Part shown: piece by piece, positions 34,617 through 45,096 of the stretch
How positions within the stretch are numbered: position 1 is the first letter of the stretch
Layout of the letters: each line of letters begins with the position of its first letter
From: Fallopia convolvulus
Taxonomy: Eukaryota; Streptophyta; Magnoliopsida; Caryophyllales; Polygonaceae
NCBI GenBank assembly: GCA_964016875.1
Contig: OZ024730.1
Coordinates: 45,524,943-45,588,942 of the forward strand
DNA: 64,000 nt
Direction: 5' to 3'
Translations under genes and position numbers: made by a program
Notes under the pieces: model-generated
What the model saw: the letters and a program-made list of their open reading frames with translations, nothing else
Database searches by the model: none
What the model was told of the DNA's origin: nothing

Positions 34617-35811
34617 GTATTCTAGTAGTATCCAAGTTAGTATTGTAGTAACATTTATAATCTCTGAGCTTTGTAGAAAATAAAAATCTCTTCCCGGCAT
34701 TTTAATTTTAGGGCTAATTTCTTCTCCCCTTTTCCTCTTTATTTTTTTTTGGGTCAGGCCATTAGAATTGGGCCAGAGACCCTCCTACATTCTTTTGGGC
34801 CGGATGTCAAGACAGGGCCCAAGCCCTTCTACCATTTCCTCATATCCCTAATTTTTGAGACTATTATTCATTCTCTTCTTCACTTCTTCAGCCGCTCTCC
34901 AAACTCCTCCATCTAAATTGAGCAACGATTTCTATTCCACTCTTGCTCTCTCGTTTTCCCATCCTGGGGTCCGGTTAACTTGTTCTCAACCTCCAGCAAT
35001 CACCCCACAATGCCTCACCAACGCCCTGTTCTCACCCTTTATTTGTCACCCCGATCGAAGGCGGACGCCGTCGCCGACCTCGGAGAGGCCCAATGGTTGT
35101 CACGAGTTTTCATTCCCGTTGTTGTTCGCCGAAGTGCATCAACTCCTCGGAGTGACCCCTGCCGTTGTTGTTCCCACCGCCGTTCAAGCTCGACTTGCAA
35201 CCCCCACGCCAAGTCGTCGTCTTCCCGCAACGATGCAGACCCGACCGTCACTAATGATAGCTGCCAAGCGGAAGAGGCAAGGAGTGCTCGATCCGAAATC
35301 AAGACCCCAAATCCGCCGTTGCCGTGCACGGTAACCATCTTCGATGGAGTGCGAGGCCGACCTGCGTTTCCTTTTTGCAATCAATCGAAGTGTAGGAGGT
35401 TGTGCTCTTGTCGCAATTCGTTTTCGTTCCAAATCGATATCTATGTTGTTGTTGTATATTATTAGGTTCAATCGATGTTGATATAGTTAAGGCTGTTGTA
35501 GTTCTTTATAGTAAAGCATAGTCAAGTCTGGTGGGTCAGTAATGGTGTATATAGTGGAGAAGATCATTGTAATTTTGGCTGAATTTTAGTCCTTACGTGG
35601 AATTGTTAAATACTGTATATTGGTTTGGAATTTGGTATTGATTTCGATGTCAGTAATACGGTGTTGCTATTGTATTTGGTTCAAAATGTAATGTTGTTAA
35701 TGAAATCATTTAATTGGTTATCTAATAATGTTGATTTTGAAATTGTTGTAGTTTGATTGAATGTCTTGATTTAGAATAGTAGGTTATGACGGGGTGTTAC
35801 AATTCCGACCC
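34617..35811 (+). repeat. Probable solo LTR (chromovirus-like)
   Basis: The segment ends GACGGGGTGTTACA at 35811, the same terminal motif as the chromovirus LTRs. It has the layout of such LTRs: a 'ttgggccagagaccc' tract (34772-34795), a pyrimidine-rich CTC/GCC leader (34855-35240) and T-rich downstream sequence. The start and TSD could not be fixed; 34617 is a guess. ORFs at 34855-35465 come from the GC-rich leader and look non-genic. Confidence 0.4.
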
Positions 35812-35989
35812 GAAACTCACTTAATCTCTGGGATTTGAGATTTGAAAACGAAATTGATGTGGAATTTCCTTCAAGCTCACGGTACCAATAAATTCAATAA
35901 GATAGACTCAAATTTAATCAACAAGATACATTTTTCCAAAGAAACTAAGACATGAAATGAAGAACTTTTCTATCCATAATAAAAAAAAC

Positions 35990-36636
35990 TCATTTGTGTC
36001 ATATTGACCACAAACTTAGAACCGAATCTAGCTACGTGGGTCATTCGCGACAATTTGCCCATAAATTTAGAACCGAATTTAGTTTCGTCATATATTCGCG
36101 TCAATATGGCCGCAACTATAGTCGCAACCCATATTTTCATGGCTATATGGCCACAAACTTAGAATCGAACTTAGGTGCGTGATTATTTCGCGAAAATTTG
36201 CCCACAAATGTAGAACCGAATTTAGCTTCGTAATATATTTGCGTCAATATGGCCGCAACTATAGCTGCAACCCATATTTTCATGGCTATATGGCCACAAA
36301 CTTAGAATCAAACTTAGCTGCGTGATTATTTCGCGGAAAATTTCCCACAAATTTAGAACCAGATTTAGCTTCGAAATATATTTGCCAATATGGCCGCAAC
36401 TATAGCCGCAACCCATATTTTCATGGCTATATGGCCACGAACTTAGAATCGAACTTAGCTGTGCGTATATTTCGTGACAATATTCCCACAAATATAGCCC
36501 CAACCATGAATTTCATGGGTAAACAACTAGAAATTTTGAGATTTGTGGGGGATGTTGTGGCAGTTACCCACAAACTTAACCACACCGGAATTTTCTGGCT
36601 ATAATTTTCTGACTATATGCGCGTTTTCTAGTAGTG
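35990..36636. repeat. CACTA right subterminal repeats and terminal inverted repeat
   Basis: About three copies of a ~155-bp unit share 'tatggccgcaactatag', 'cccatattttcatggctata' and 'tggccacaaacttagaatc'. They run up to the terminal inverted repeat that ends at 36636. Confidence 0.8.
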
Positions 36637-36639
36637 AGA

Positions 36640-37594
36640 GTTCAGAGTCATTTACCTAATGGAATGATTTGTCTTCAATGACCATACAATAGTTTCCTCT
36701 TGTCGGCGACACCTCGTCATCATCGTCTGACATATCCCAAGTTGCCATCATCCCTTTGTCAGCTTCTTCATATTTTCTTTTTGGAAATTGCTTGGAAAAG
36801 TGTCCCTTATCTTGACACTGATAACAGATCACCTCCTTCATGTCTTTTCCTTCCTTACTCGACTATGGAGTCTTGATAGGAGCTTTGTTGCGGTTCCATA
36901 GCCTCTTCATAGCCTTAGAGATGAGAAGATTGCCTTGAAAGTCGAAAGCCCTTTCGACTTTCAAGTCAATGTTCTTGACCTTCTCAGAGTCAAGACGTTC
37001 TTCTCTCCTTTGTTGGATGCCTACATACATGGTGAGTTGACCAACAATATCCTCCAAGGTCAGCTCCTTGGTTTCTTTTTGTGTAAGCAGTGACGTCACG
37101 ACAATGTCCTAGCTTTTATTCAATCCAGATATCAGCTTGTTGGTTTGCTTCCATTGAGGAAGCTTTTCTCCAATAAATTCCAATTGGTTGACAATGGTTT
37201 GGAACCTCGAATGATAATCCCGAAGAGACTCACCCTTTCCTTGAAAGAGATTCTCATGTTCTATTTCGAGACTTATGATCCTATCTTTCTTGACATCCTC
37301 ATTTCCATGATGAAGCCTTTTGAGAGCATCCCAGATGTCCTTAACAGTCTTGTATCTGATAACATTCTTTTCAAGCTTCTTGAAGTCAACATCATCATAC
37401 TCAGCCGTGGTCTTTTCCGTCTTCCCATCCTTAGCAAGAAAGGTTTCCGGACCGATCTCTATCACCTTCCACAACTAACCATCCAGAGAGCAGATGTGGC
37501 TCTTCATCTGTTCAACCCACCAATCGTACTCTCCAACCTTGAGGATTGAAGGCTTCTAGAAAGAAACATTCACAACAGTGTTGGTGGATGACAT
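36640..37594 (-). pseudogene. Copia gag N-terminal part with first zinc knuckle
   Basis: The ATG is at 37594 (MSSTNTVVNVSF), then a stop, then VGEYDWWVEQMKSHI. 37474-37109 carries a UBN2-type gag domain (DVDFKKLEKNVIRYKTVKDI, then IWDALKRLHHGNEDVK and ESLRDYHSRFQTIVNQLE). 37099-36863 continues it, and 36841-36656 has the knuckle CYQCQDKGHFSKQF, in which the last Cys is lost. The acidic tract MATWDMSDDDDE follows, as in plant Copia gag. Several stops and a frame change break it. It continues at 20041 after the CACTA insertion. Confidence 0.9.
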
Positions 37595-37634
37595 TTTCCT
37601 GTAAAAATTTACTAAACACAATCTAGAGCCTTTA

Positions 37635-37646
37635 TTCTGATACCAA
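37635..37646 (-). promoter_or_regulatory. Copia primer-binding site (initiator tRNA-Met)
   Basis: On the minus strand this reads TTGGTATCAGAAT right after the 5' LTR end CAATCCTACA. It matches the initiator tRNA-Met 3' end over TGGTATCAGA. Confidence 0.8.
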
Positions 37647-37647
37647 T

Positions 37648-40003
37648 TGTAGGATTGTTAGTACTTAAACGAGTCGACGACTCCTGCGAAGTTGTCGACT
37701 TTGAGTGATAATGCAGCGAAATAATCAAACAGGAAAGATATTACCAAACGTTAAATGACAAGCGATGTATAGTGGAAGCTCTTTGTAAACCTAATGAGGT
37801 ATTTTCAGTGGTCGTTATACCTATCAAAGAATCCTAACTTAACCAAACTTAGTAGAATGGTAAGTAAGGGTCGATCCCACAGAGACTTGTGTATTTGTGC
37901 TTTTACTTGCGTGCCAAGTAATAGAACTAAAGGGGGGTTTATGAATGATTTATCTAAACTAATATGCAAACTGAAAAGTAAATATGAATGCAAAAGTTGA
38001 TTGTAAAATATGAGAGACAAGCGTGTTCAACTAGTTAAATCCATCATGACATTGATTTGTTGATCATCGATTCTCTTGATTCTCTTCTCACTTGAATAAT
38101 CTATTGTGGATTATGACCCAAAGTTCAGATTTAGGTGATAGAACTACCAGTCTAACAACCCTAATCATCTAACAACCTAGAAGACCTTCTAGAATCAATT
38201 AGACAACATCATAATGATTCAAGTTATCAATAGAAACAAGCAATTTATAGCAACCAGACATCTAAGTGACTTGTGAATTTATTCCCTTGTTCAACCAACT
38301 AGTCCAACCGGTACTAAATTGATTAAAGTATACTCTTGAACAAATTAACTCCGACTGGTAATTAATCAGATTCAGTTATAATTAGAAATTCAATTAGGTG
38401 ATCAATCTAATAAAACCCTAGTTTAGATTCAATTAAGCATAGGGAACAAATTATATTCAAGTTTGTTGAGAATCAAATCAAACCTCACAACAATATGCAA
38501 ATCATGATTTTAATAACTAGCCCAACATAATGAAATTTAGAAATTCATAATTAAAATTAAGAAAAACTTACAAAGGTTTAAAGTTCGCCTCTAGAGAGAA
38601 AACCCTAGCCTCCAAAAGTATGATCAATAGTTATCAAAAATATAAACTAACAAGATCTTAAATATGTCTTCAAACAACCCTCCAAACCCTACAATTAAAT
38701 ACATACTCGGACAAAAGACAACCAAGCCCAATGGCAAAGCCCAAATGTCGTCGGCCCATGTCCCCGCGTAAAATCCCAATTGCGTGGGTTCCACCCCAAT
38801 ATTGCGTTGCCGCGTAATTCCATCCTAACCCACCCTTTTAACCTGGGTTCAACATTCAGGCGACACTTCAGAGGCTGTTTTGACACCCTTCGAGTTGGAA
38901 TTTGGACTCGGATTAAAAACATGAATTGTAGACCTTCGAATTATCTTTCCAGTGATGCCAAATTCAACTTCATCCGATCACTATAGCTCCCAAACCAAGC
39001 ATTGCAAGATAGATGTGTCGAAATAGGACTTCCAATGCATAGCCCGGGTTTGAGCGTTTTTATCCCTCAAGCTCTCGGGCCTTAGCTCTTCTAATCTTCA
39101 CTTGTATCACTCTAAGCTTCATCAAAGTCCACCACAATCATCTAAGATCCATCCCATCCATGCTTGTTTACCTAAAGATCTACAAAACCGAGCAAAACAA
39201 TCACAACTACCCGAAAACATGAGATCCTAGAAACTAACCTAAAACTAACTAAAACTAAGTAAAACTTATCCAAAACCAACATAAAACATGCATCTAAACT
39301 ACACCTAAATGCAAGCTATCAAAACCAAATAGTTTACTTAGAGAAAAACCACTCCCTTCCGAGCTTCTCACATGGTCGAATTTCAAGAGTCCTTAGTCTT
39401 GCTCTATTGATTTCTTAAGTGTTACAACGCTCTCCCGTGTACAAGTTGAATCCCACAACCTTGAACCACGCTCTACCTTTGTACCTACACTCTCAACCTC
39501 ACGCTATGGCGCCTAAGAACACTTGAGTACACCACTTGTACGAATCTGACACATAAGTCTTCTTTACTACTCGTATGAATCCCATGCACAAGTCTTCTTC
39601 TACCTAGAACTCTCTCTTTTTCTTCTTCACAAGATATGCAATATAAACCCATGACCTTCTAACCTAAAAGCAGAGAGTATTTAAGCTAGAGTCTTGATTA
39701 AGTGTGATATTGTTTACTATTCGGTTAAGGTAATAATATCGCACATAATCTTACAAAATCTTTCCTTGTATAACATGTACTCACATATAAAATATCTCGA
39801 TGGAATCATATCATCTTCTTTTGATTTTAGCACTCTTTTGTGGTGACATTCTCCATAAATAAACGCCGCAGTTGTCCTGCAAACAATCGCACACGATCTG
39901 TGCGTTCCTTTTATAAATAGTTTTCCTGACAGCTGGTCGTGTTAGTGACTTTTCCGAGTCGCTAACTCGACTTGCAACTTCAAAGTCACTAACTTCCTGG
40001 TCT
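37648..40003 (-). repeat. Copia 5' LTR, split by a solo LTR and truncated at its outer end
   Basis: LTR sequence occupies 37648-37791 and 39327 to about 40003 (about 820 bp without the insert). The outer ~160 bp (39848-40003) matches the 3' LTR start at 4229-4380. The first ~25 bases expected from the 3' LTR are missing; sequence switches to a Gypsy fragment at about 40003. Confidence 0.8.
37792..39321 (-). repeat. Solo LTR (family A), inverted copy
   Basis: This 1530-bp element, read on the minus strand, starts TGATAGCTTGCATTT and ends ACCTCATTA (the 4472-6016 copy ends ACCTGATCA). It is flanked by a perfect AAACC duplication (37787-37791 and 39322-39326). It is inserted in the Copia 5' LTR and carries no internal sequence. 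Confidence 0.9.
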
Positions 40004-40266
40004 TGTCCGATCAGCTCATGCACTTTTAAGGATTAAAGCTTCCTAATAGAAGATTGAGGTATGCTTAATTTTCTCTATTTAAACAAATAACATCTATTTA
40101 CACAATAAGGGCCATCTTCTCCTCTATCAAAGCAAAGATCACATATATCCCTAAAGAAGTCATAAATAGAATATAACTCTTTAATCAATGAAAAACCTAG
40201 AACATTTGCATTGCATTGATTGAGAAGGACATACCTACGTGATAATGTGTCAGCTCCCACATTGTC
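40004..40266 (-). pseudogene. Gypsy pol fragment (RNase H-integrase spacer)
   Basis: The minus translation GADTLSRRYVLLNQCNANVL, then GFSLIKELY, matches the spacer after RNase H in Gypsy elements (family: ADALSRRxxLL). The same sequence, diverged and split, occurs at 46297-46396 plus 52739-52918. It is a fragment only; both ends are abrupt. Confidence 0.8.
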
Positions 40267-43200
40267 TTAACTGAGAACTTGAATTATTATTGTTGTTGGT
40301 TGTCCTTGTTGGGACAACGAATTTTGTTCTTTGGTGTGTTTTGTTGTTGTCTATTTGTGTGTAGGAAGTCCGTTACTTCACATGGATCCCAAGAGTAAGA
40401 AAAAAATACCTCTACTTCAAAATCTGCTTTTAGCATATGCCTACACACAACTACTTAAAAAGATTTGGTCTTCAAGTTAGCCAATGGACATCCTAGTGCT
40501 CAGTTTGAGGATTGAAAAAGTGGACCTTTTAGACCACAAGAGCTCTTGACTTGAATGCTTTAGAGGTCCTAGGCTTGAAAATGACGTAGTTCAATTGGTT
40601 GAGAGGTTGGGATTGATCATCTTTTTGAGCTTCCATGAATATATTTATCCGTTCTTGGCCCTAAAGTTCTTAAGCACAATCAAATGGTGTGAACTGAATG
40701 TTTGGCTTCCCAGAGTTGGAGGTGGCTAGCCATGAAAACTATGCAAATGGATTTCTATGCCCCTAGTTTCTTTGACGAGATTGGGAGCGACATCAATGGA
40801 CACAAACCAGTTTCTTCTAAGGCTACTTTAATTTTCAACCCTAGTTTCCATGTCTTGTAGAGATTCATATGGCATACTGTCTTTGGTAGAGGAGATGGTG
40901 AAAATGGTTTCTCAAATAATGATCTTATTTTTCTTTAGAGCGCTCTTTATAGGAAACCTCTAAATTCAACAAGGTTTATGCTCAACCAACTTTAGTTTGT
41001 TGAGCATAGAGGGAGCAAGAAGATTGTCATCGGATCCTTAATCATGCACATTACTAAGTGTGCTAAGGTCTCGCTGAATGGTTTGACCCATCTGCCTTAC
41101 TCGACTCTCATTGGCCTTCCCCTATTTGCTCATATGACTTTCATAAAGAAACTTGGAGATTTCTATTATTACTACCCTACTCACTTGAGTCCTAAGATTG
41201 TTCACCCCCCTTGACGCTCTCACTGCAAAATCAACAATAAGACTAATTGGAAGTCCCTGCAAGGAGCACTGCTAAGAATGAAGCTAATGTTAAATACCTT
41301 TCTAGAATCCAACCAAGAAGAAATGACGTAATTAAAAGGAAATCAAAGAAATGAAGAGGACGAAGATGATGAAGAGGAGAATGTTAGTGGTGATGCGAGT
41401 TCGCCACCATGTCTTGAGTATGAGAGTCCTTCATGTGGTACTTTCGACCCACCTCTTTTTAAATACCTTAGATTTCCCTACCCTCCTATTTACCCATATA
41501 CATCACAACCTCCATCCATCTATGACTTCTATCGGGAGTTGGAGAGCCAGAGGGAACAAGTTACTGAGTTGTGTTCTTCCATGGATACTAATGTGAACAC
41601 CTAGTTTAGCTTCGTGCAAGCTAATTTAGTAGCGATTTAGAAGACTCCAATATTTCTAGTTTTAAGTATGGTCGCTTAGACCTCCACCTTGTTCACACAA
41701 CTAGATACCTTTTGAGTGTTTCTCTTTTCTCACTTTTACTTTCTATATTGGGGGATAATATAATGTAGGTTTTATGCTTTGTTGAAGGGAAACAACTTTT
41801 GTGTTTGCATTTCATTTAGTTCCATGTTTTAGTTTGCATTTTTAGAGGGGGGGATTTGAGAAAATTAACAATTTTTTTTTGCATTTTATGAGTTATTAAT
41901 TTTTCCTAAAGAAACAAGCCCATTGTCCTCCAAAATTTTATGAATGCAATTCTATCCCCTAGGCTTGCTTGAAGTGCTTGAAGTTTTGATGATGTCTAGC
42001 TATGTTTTTGAACTTGTTTGATGATTGAATGAGCATGCATATTCATTGGGATTTAAGGTGACATTGATGTTCTAGACAAAAAAATTTGACCTTTTTAGGA
42101 CTTTATACTACCTTAAGTCCTCTCTTTTCATGAGTCTTTCTCACTTTTGATTGCTTCCTCTAGAATTTGCGTTAAACTCTTTTTTCATGACCGTTTTATC
42201 GACTCTTAGATGCAAATTTAAAATGAACGAGGCATTGATTTCTTAAGCCTATTATTCTCTATCCAACCTTATGCATGATCCCCTTTTTGATGTCCCGTTT
42301 GAGCCTTAATTGCCTTTTTATTTGTTCGCTCCATAAAATAATATCGAGCCTAATATTAAGCCTTTACCCATCTAAGGAATAAGAATTTTAGTGAATTTTA
42401 AGTGTGAGCTTGTGATAATATTGGGGGACTTGAAACGAAGGATTAAATATAATCAAATAACGTGGATGGTGGTTGATGTGTGAGCTGAAGAAAGCAATGC
42501 TAAAAAGGAGAAAAATGAGGAAAGATAGCTCATAAGAACAAGGAATAATATTTTAGATGAGAAAAGTAATATATATGCTGAGAAAGGTTCTAATAAGTTC
42601 AAATATGAGTTTCCTTCATAAGCCTCAGAACGAAGATGGTGAGCTCATGCTGGTAGCGTCCCCCATTGCCGTCTCGGGGCGCTAAGGGGCTTTTGTTTTT
42701 GGAATAGCCCACAGAACCGAAATTTTTTAGGTTCATCTATTTCCTAATATACTATTACACTAGTTTATCTATCTTTAAGGTTTTAGATTGGATGAAAAGT
42801 TTTATCATTGTAAATGTTCTATAAGCCTCTCTCTTAGAACCCTAGTTGAAAAATTAAAAAGATTTCTATAGATTGCTTTGATTCGGGTTTGAATCAATTT
42901 GAAAGACAATTTGATATCTTGTTTATTGAATTTGATTTTTTTCTTCCTTTATTATGTCTAGCTAATTCGTTTATTCTATGGTTGGGTGAACCCAATGACG
43001 AAGTAGGTAGATTTAAATTGTGATGTTTCATTGAATGAAAATTTGAATGAAGTTTAATTAATTCTATGTTACTTTATGCCCTCTTTACTTTGCATATATG
43101 ATTCTTGTTATGATTTGAGAATGACAACAAATAATTGTAATGAGACAAGTACCAAAAATTGGTTCTTAATAAGATCCCTAGGTATTAAACTATAGAGTTA

Positions 43201-43514
43201 TTTATGCGACAAAAATCTAATTTCTCTTGTATGAATTTTAACTATCGTAGTAGTTCTAGGGTTTAAATGTCTCTAGCAAAATGAGACATCGAATGATAGG
43301 ATTGTTTGCCCCTAGTCTCTAAAGAACTTAAAGGGTCTAAAACTGATTAACCTTACGCGACAACGATTGTTAGTTGAGTCGAGACACATTCTCCTATCAT
43401 TTGAAAAGAGATTTGTGTTGGTTTTAGATAGTGAGTCCCTGTGTTCGACACTTTGGTAATACAACTGATCCCGTACACTTACGGGGTAGGTTTTTCCCTA
43501 TAGACGTGAGTATT
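40267..43514 (+). mobile_element. Degenerate Athila/Tat-like Gypsy remnant
   Basis: From the ATG at 40380 (MDPKSKKKIPLLQNL) a much-interrupted frame runs to about 41606. It contains recognisable ORF-1-like text (RFMLNQL, then IVIGSLIMHITKCAKVSLNG and LTHLPYSTLIGLPLFAHMTF, later SIYDFYRELESQREQVTELC). After it come an untranslated tract, a region with 'gggggactt' and then LTR-like sequence ending near 'gtacacttacggggtaggt' (43475-43493). No protease or RT was seen, so the pol region is deleted or was never present. LTR limits are uncertain. Confidence 0.55.
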
Positions 43515-43740
43515 TAGTGATCACATGGTCGATAACTATTAGGCCAGATATAGTGACCATGTGATAGCTAAATACTACTTTAGTATATTGCGACCGCATA
43601 GTCGCTAAAAACTCGTGCCAATATTCCTGCGAAATTTAGCAACCATTTCTTAATTAGTCGCTAATTTCTTTAAGTTTTGTTGATCTTAGATTTGGTGACC
43701 ATAAATGGTCATTAAATCTTGGATGCAATATCAGCTGAAT
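43515..43740. repeat. Repeat remnant with tcgctaaa/gaccat inverted words
   Basis: Several copies of 'ggtcgctaaa'-like and 'gtgaccat' words occur in both orientations, as in subterminal parts of CACTA or Mutator elements. No ends or TSD were found. Confidence 0.3.
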
Positions 43741-43874
43741 GGTGTAGTGGTTCCCGACCCGAAGCTTGCAGGAACATGTTATTAGATATATGTCAATTGT
43801 ATATTTGCATTTATATTTGTTTTTTTTTGTTTTCTGCTCATAAGATATTATTCTCTATATATATGATGATATTT

Positions 43875-44720
43875 GGGTTTACTCCGTGTAATCAAGGGCG
43901 GAGCTATTTTGGGGCGGGTGGTGGCCACGGCCTCCCAATCCAATTTTTTTTCATATATATGTAATATGTTCCTGTTGTCAGTAGTTTCGATTTGATATAT
44001 TATAAGCTCCATTTTGATATTTGGGAAAAAAGTTATAAACTTTTGAAGATTAGACATATACAAACCACTTCTAACAAGTCATTTACTTAGTTAGAATCCT
44101 TTTATCTTTTATTAATCTTCTTACTTTCATAAGGAGATTGATCTTGAAAATTGTGAAGCAATAAGTTAGTGTTGGGATATCTTGAATCATACAATTCATT
44201 ATTAGCACGAGGGCTTTAGTTTGAGTTTTATTTTTTAGTTATGAGCTTTAAATATTTATAGATTCAATTAATTTGTATTCTGAAACATTTTTATTTTCTT
44301 AACCTAAATGCATTCTGAAATATAATTAGTAATTATATTAGTTGTCATTATAAACTCTTGTTTTCTTAATGTAATTGCATTTCGAAATATTTTAGTCCCT
44401 CCAATAAAATAAGTTCTTTTTTATCTAATTTTTTTTTTATTTCTACATCTTTCTCGAAACGTACATTAGCTATGTTGGAAAAATTTGTTAGTCCCTACAA
44501 TACAAAATTTCTGGCTACTCCCCTGCTTGTAATTCTATTTATTCTAGTTAATTGAAAAAGCACAAACAATCCTCCTTTTTTTTGGTGAAGAGCACAGACC
44601 ATCCTCTCATCACAAAATAGATACGTTTATAGATATATCAACAACACCCGGCCTCTTGAAACTCCCCCACAAAACACTTTTGAGGTAAATAAGTTAATTT
44701 GACCAACGTTCTAAAAAGTG
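43875..44720 (+). repeat. Flanking direct repeat, left copy (interrupted by hAT element)
   Basis: This matches 53348-53923 from 'gggtttactcc' to 'gttctaaaaagtg', after removing the 633-bp hAT insert and allowing for a ~370-bp segment present only in the right copy. The two copies flank the decayed Gypsy at 45097-53347. Confidence 0.65.
43893..44525. mobile_element. hAT-type non-autonomous element
   Basis: The ends read CAAGGGCGGAGCTA and, reverse-complemented, CAGGGGAGTAGCCAG. Flanking 8-mers are CGTGTAAT (43885-43892) and CTTGTAAT (44526-44533), an 8-bp TSD with one mismatch. The empty site is seen at 53348-53380. It is 633 bp and AT-rich with no transposase. Confidence 0.82.
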
Positions 44721-45096
44721 TAAGTCTTGCATGTGGAACAAAGGAACAATTAATAAAATAAGATCGTTCAAAATCCTCCAAGCGGAGGTAGAGATTTACC
44801 CCCACAACTAGTTGGTTGTTGTGGGGTTCCTCTACAAAGGAATTGTGTCCGTTACTTTCTGCTTTTACTTGCGAACTGTTTTTTACTTCCGCTATCTTTG
44901 GAACAGTCTAACCACTAGTTCTTAAGCTCTTACTAACGCATGTCGATCCAACAACAACAACAATAATAATAGTATGTATATGGCAAATCCAAATTAGACA
45001 CTTTCTAATTTGGACTTTCCATAAATAGGTCAACTAATAAATAAGGAAACTATTACTCTAGGAAGGCATGCAATAATACTTACATATAGGTGTAAT
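44721..45096. other. Unassigned stretch beside Gypsy remnant
   Basis: No ORF of note is visible. 'ccaagcggaggtagag' and 'gttgttgtggggttcc' words are present. It may be the 3' untranslated part of the adjacent minus-strand Gypsy. Confidence 0.3.

Larger units (their letters stand above)
20045..36636. mobile_element. CACTA (En/Spm-like) transposon carrying captured gene pieces
   Basis: The left end reads CACTGCTGGAAAACGCG and the right end, reverse-complemented, CACTACTAGAAAACGCG. Both are flanked by AGA (20042-20044 and 36637-36639), the 3-bp TSD typical of this superfamily. Subterminal repeats with 'ggccacaaac' and 'gaacttagct' words occupy both ends. It is inserted in Copia gag, and excision in silico restores the coiled-coil frame (VNDSELSSLLAKKS). 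No TNP2-type transposase was seen, so the copy looks non-autonomous. It contains host-gene fragments, a minisatellite, a probable solo LTR and a complete Gypsy element. Confidence 0.92.

Noticed and set aside
34855..35471. Overlapping ORFs of 95-161 codons on both strands
   Set aside because: They fall in the GC-rich leader of a probable LTR, and no frame shows family motifs.
40267..43514. Host gene encoding an acidic protein near 41340-41600
   Set aside because: The frame belongs to a stop-riddled Athila-like ORF; the acidic run corresponds to the low-complexity part of that ORF.
43735..43790. tRNA- or SINE-like start ('ggtgtagtggttcccgaccc')
   Set aside because: Only short resemblance to pol III boxes; no cloverleaf could be drawn and no poly(A) end is visible.
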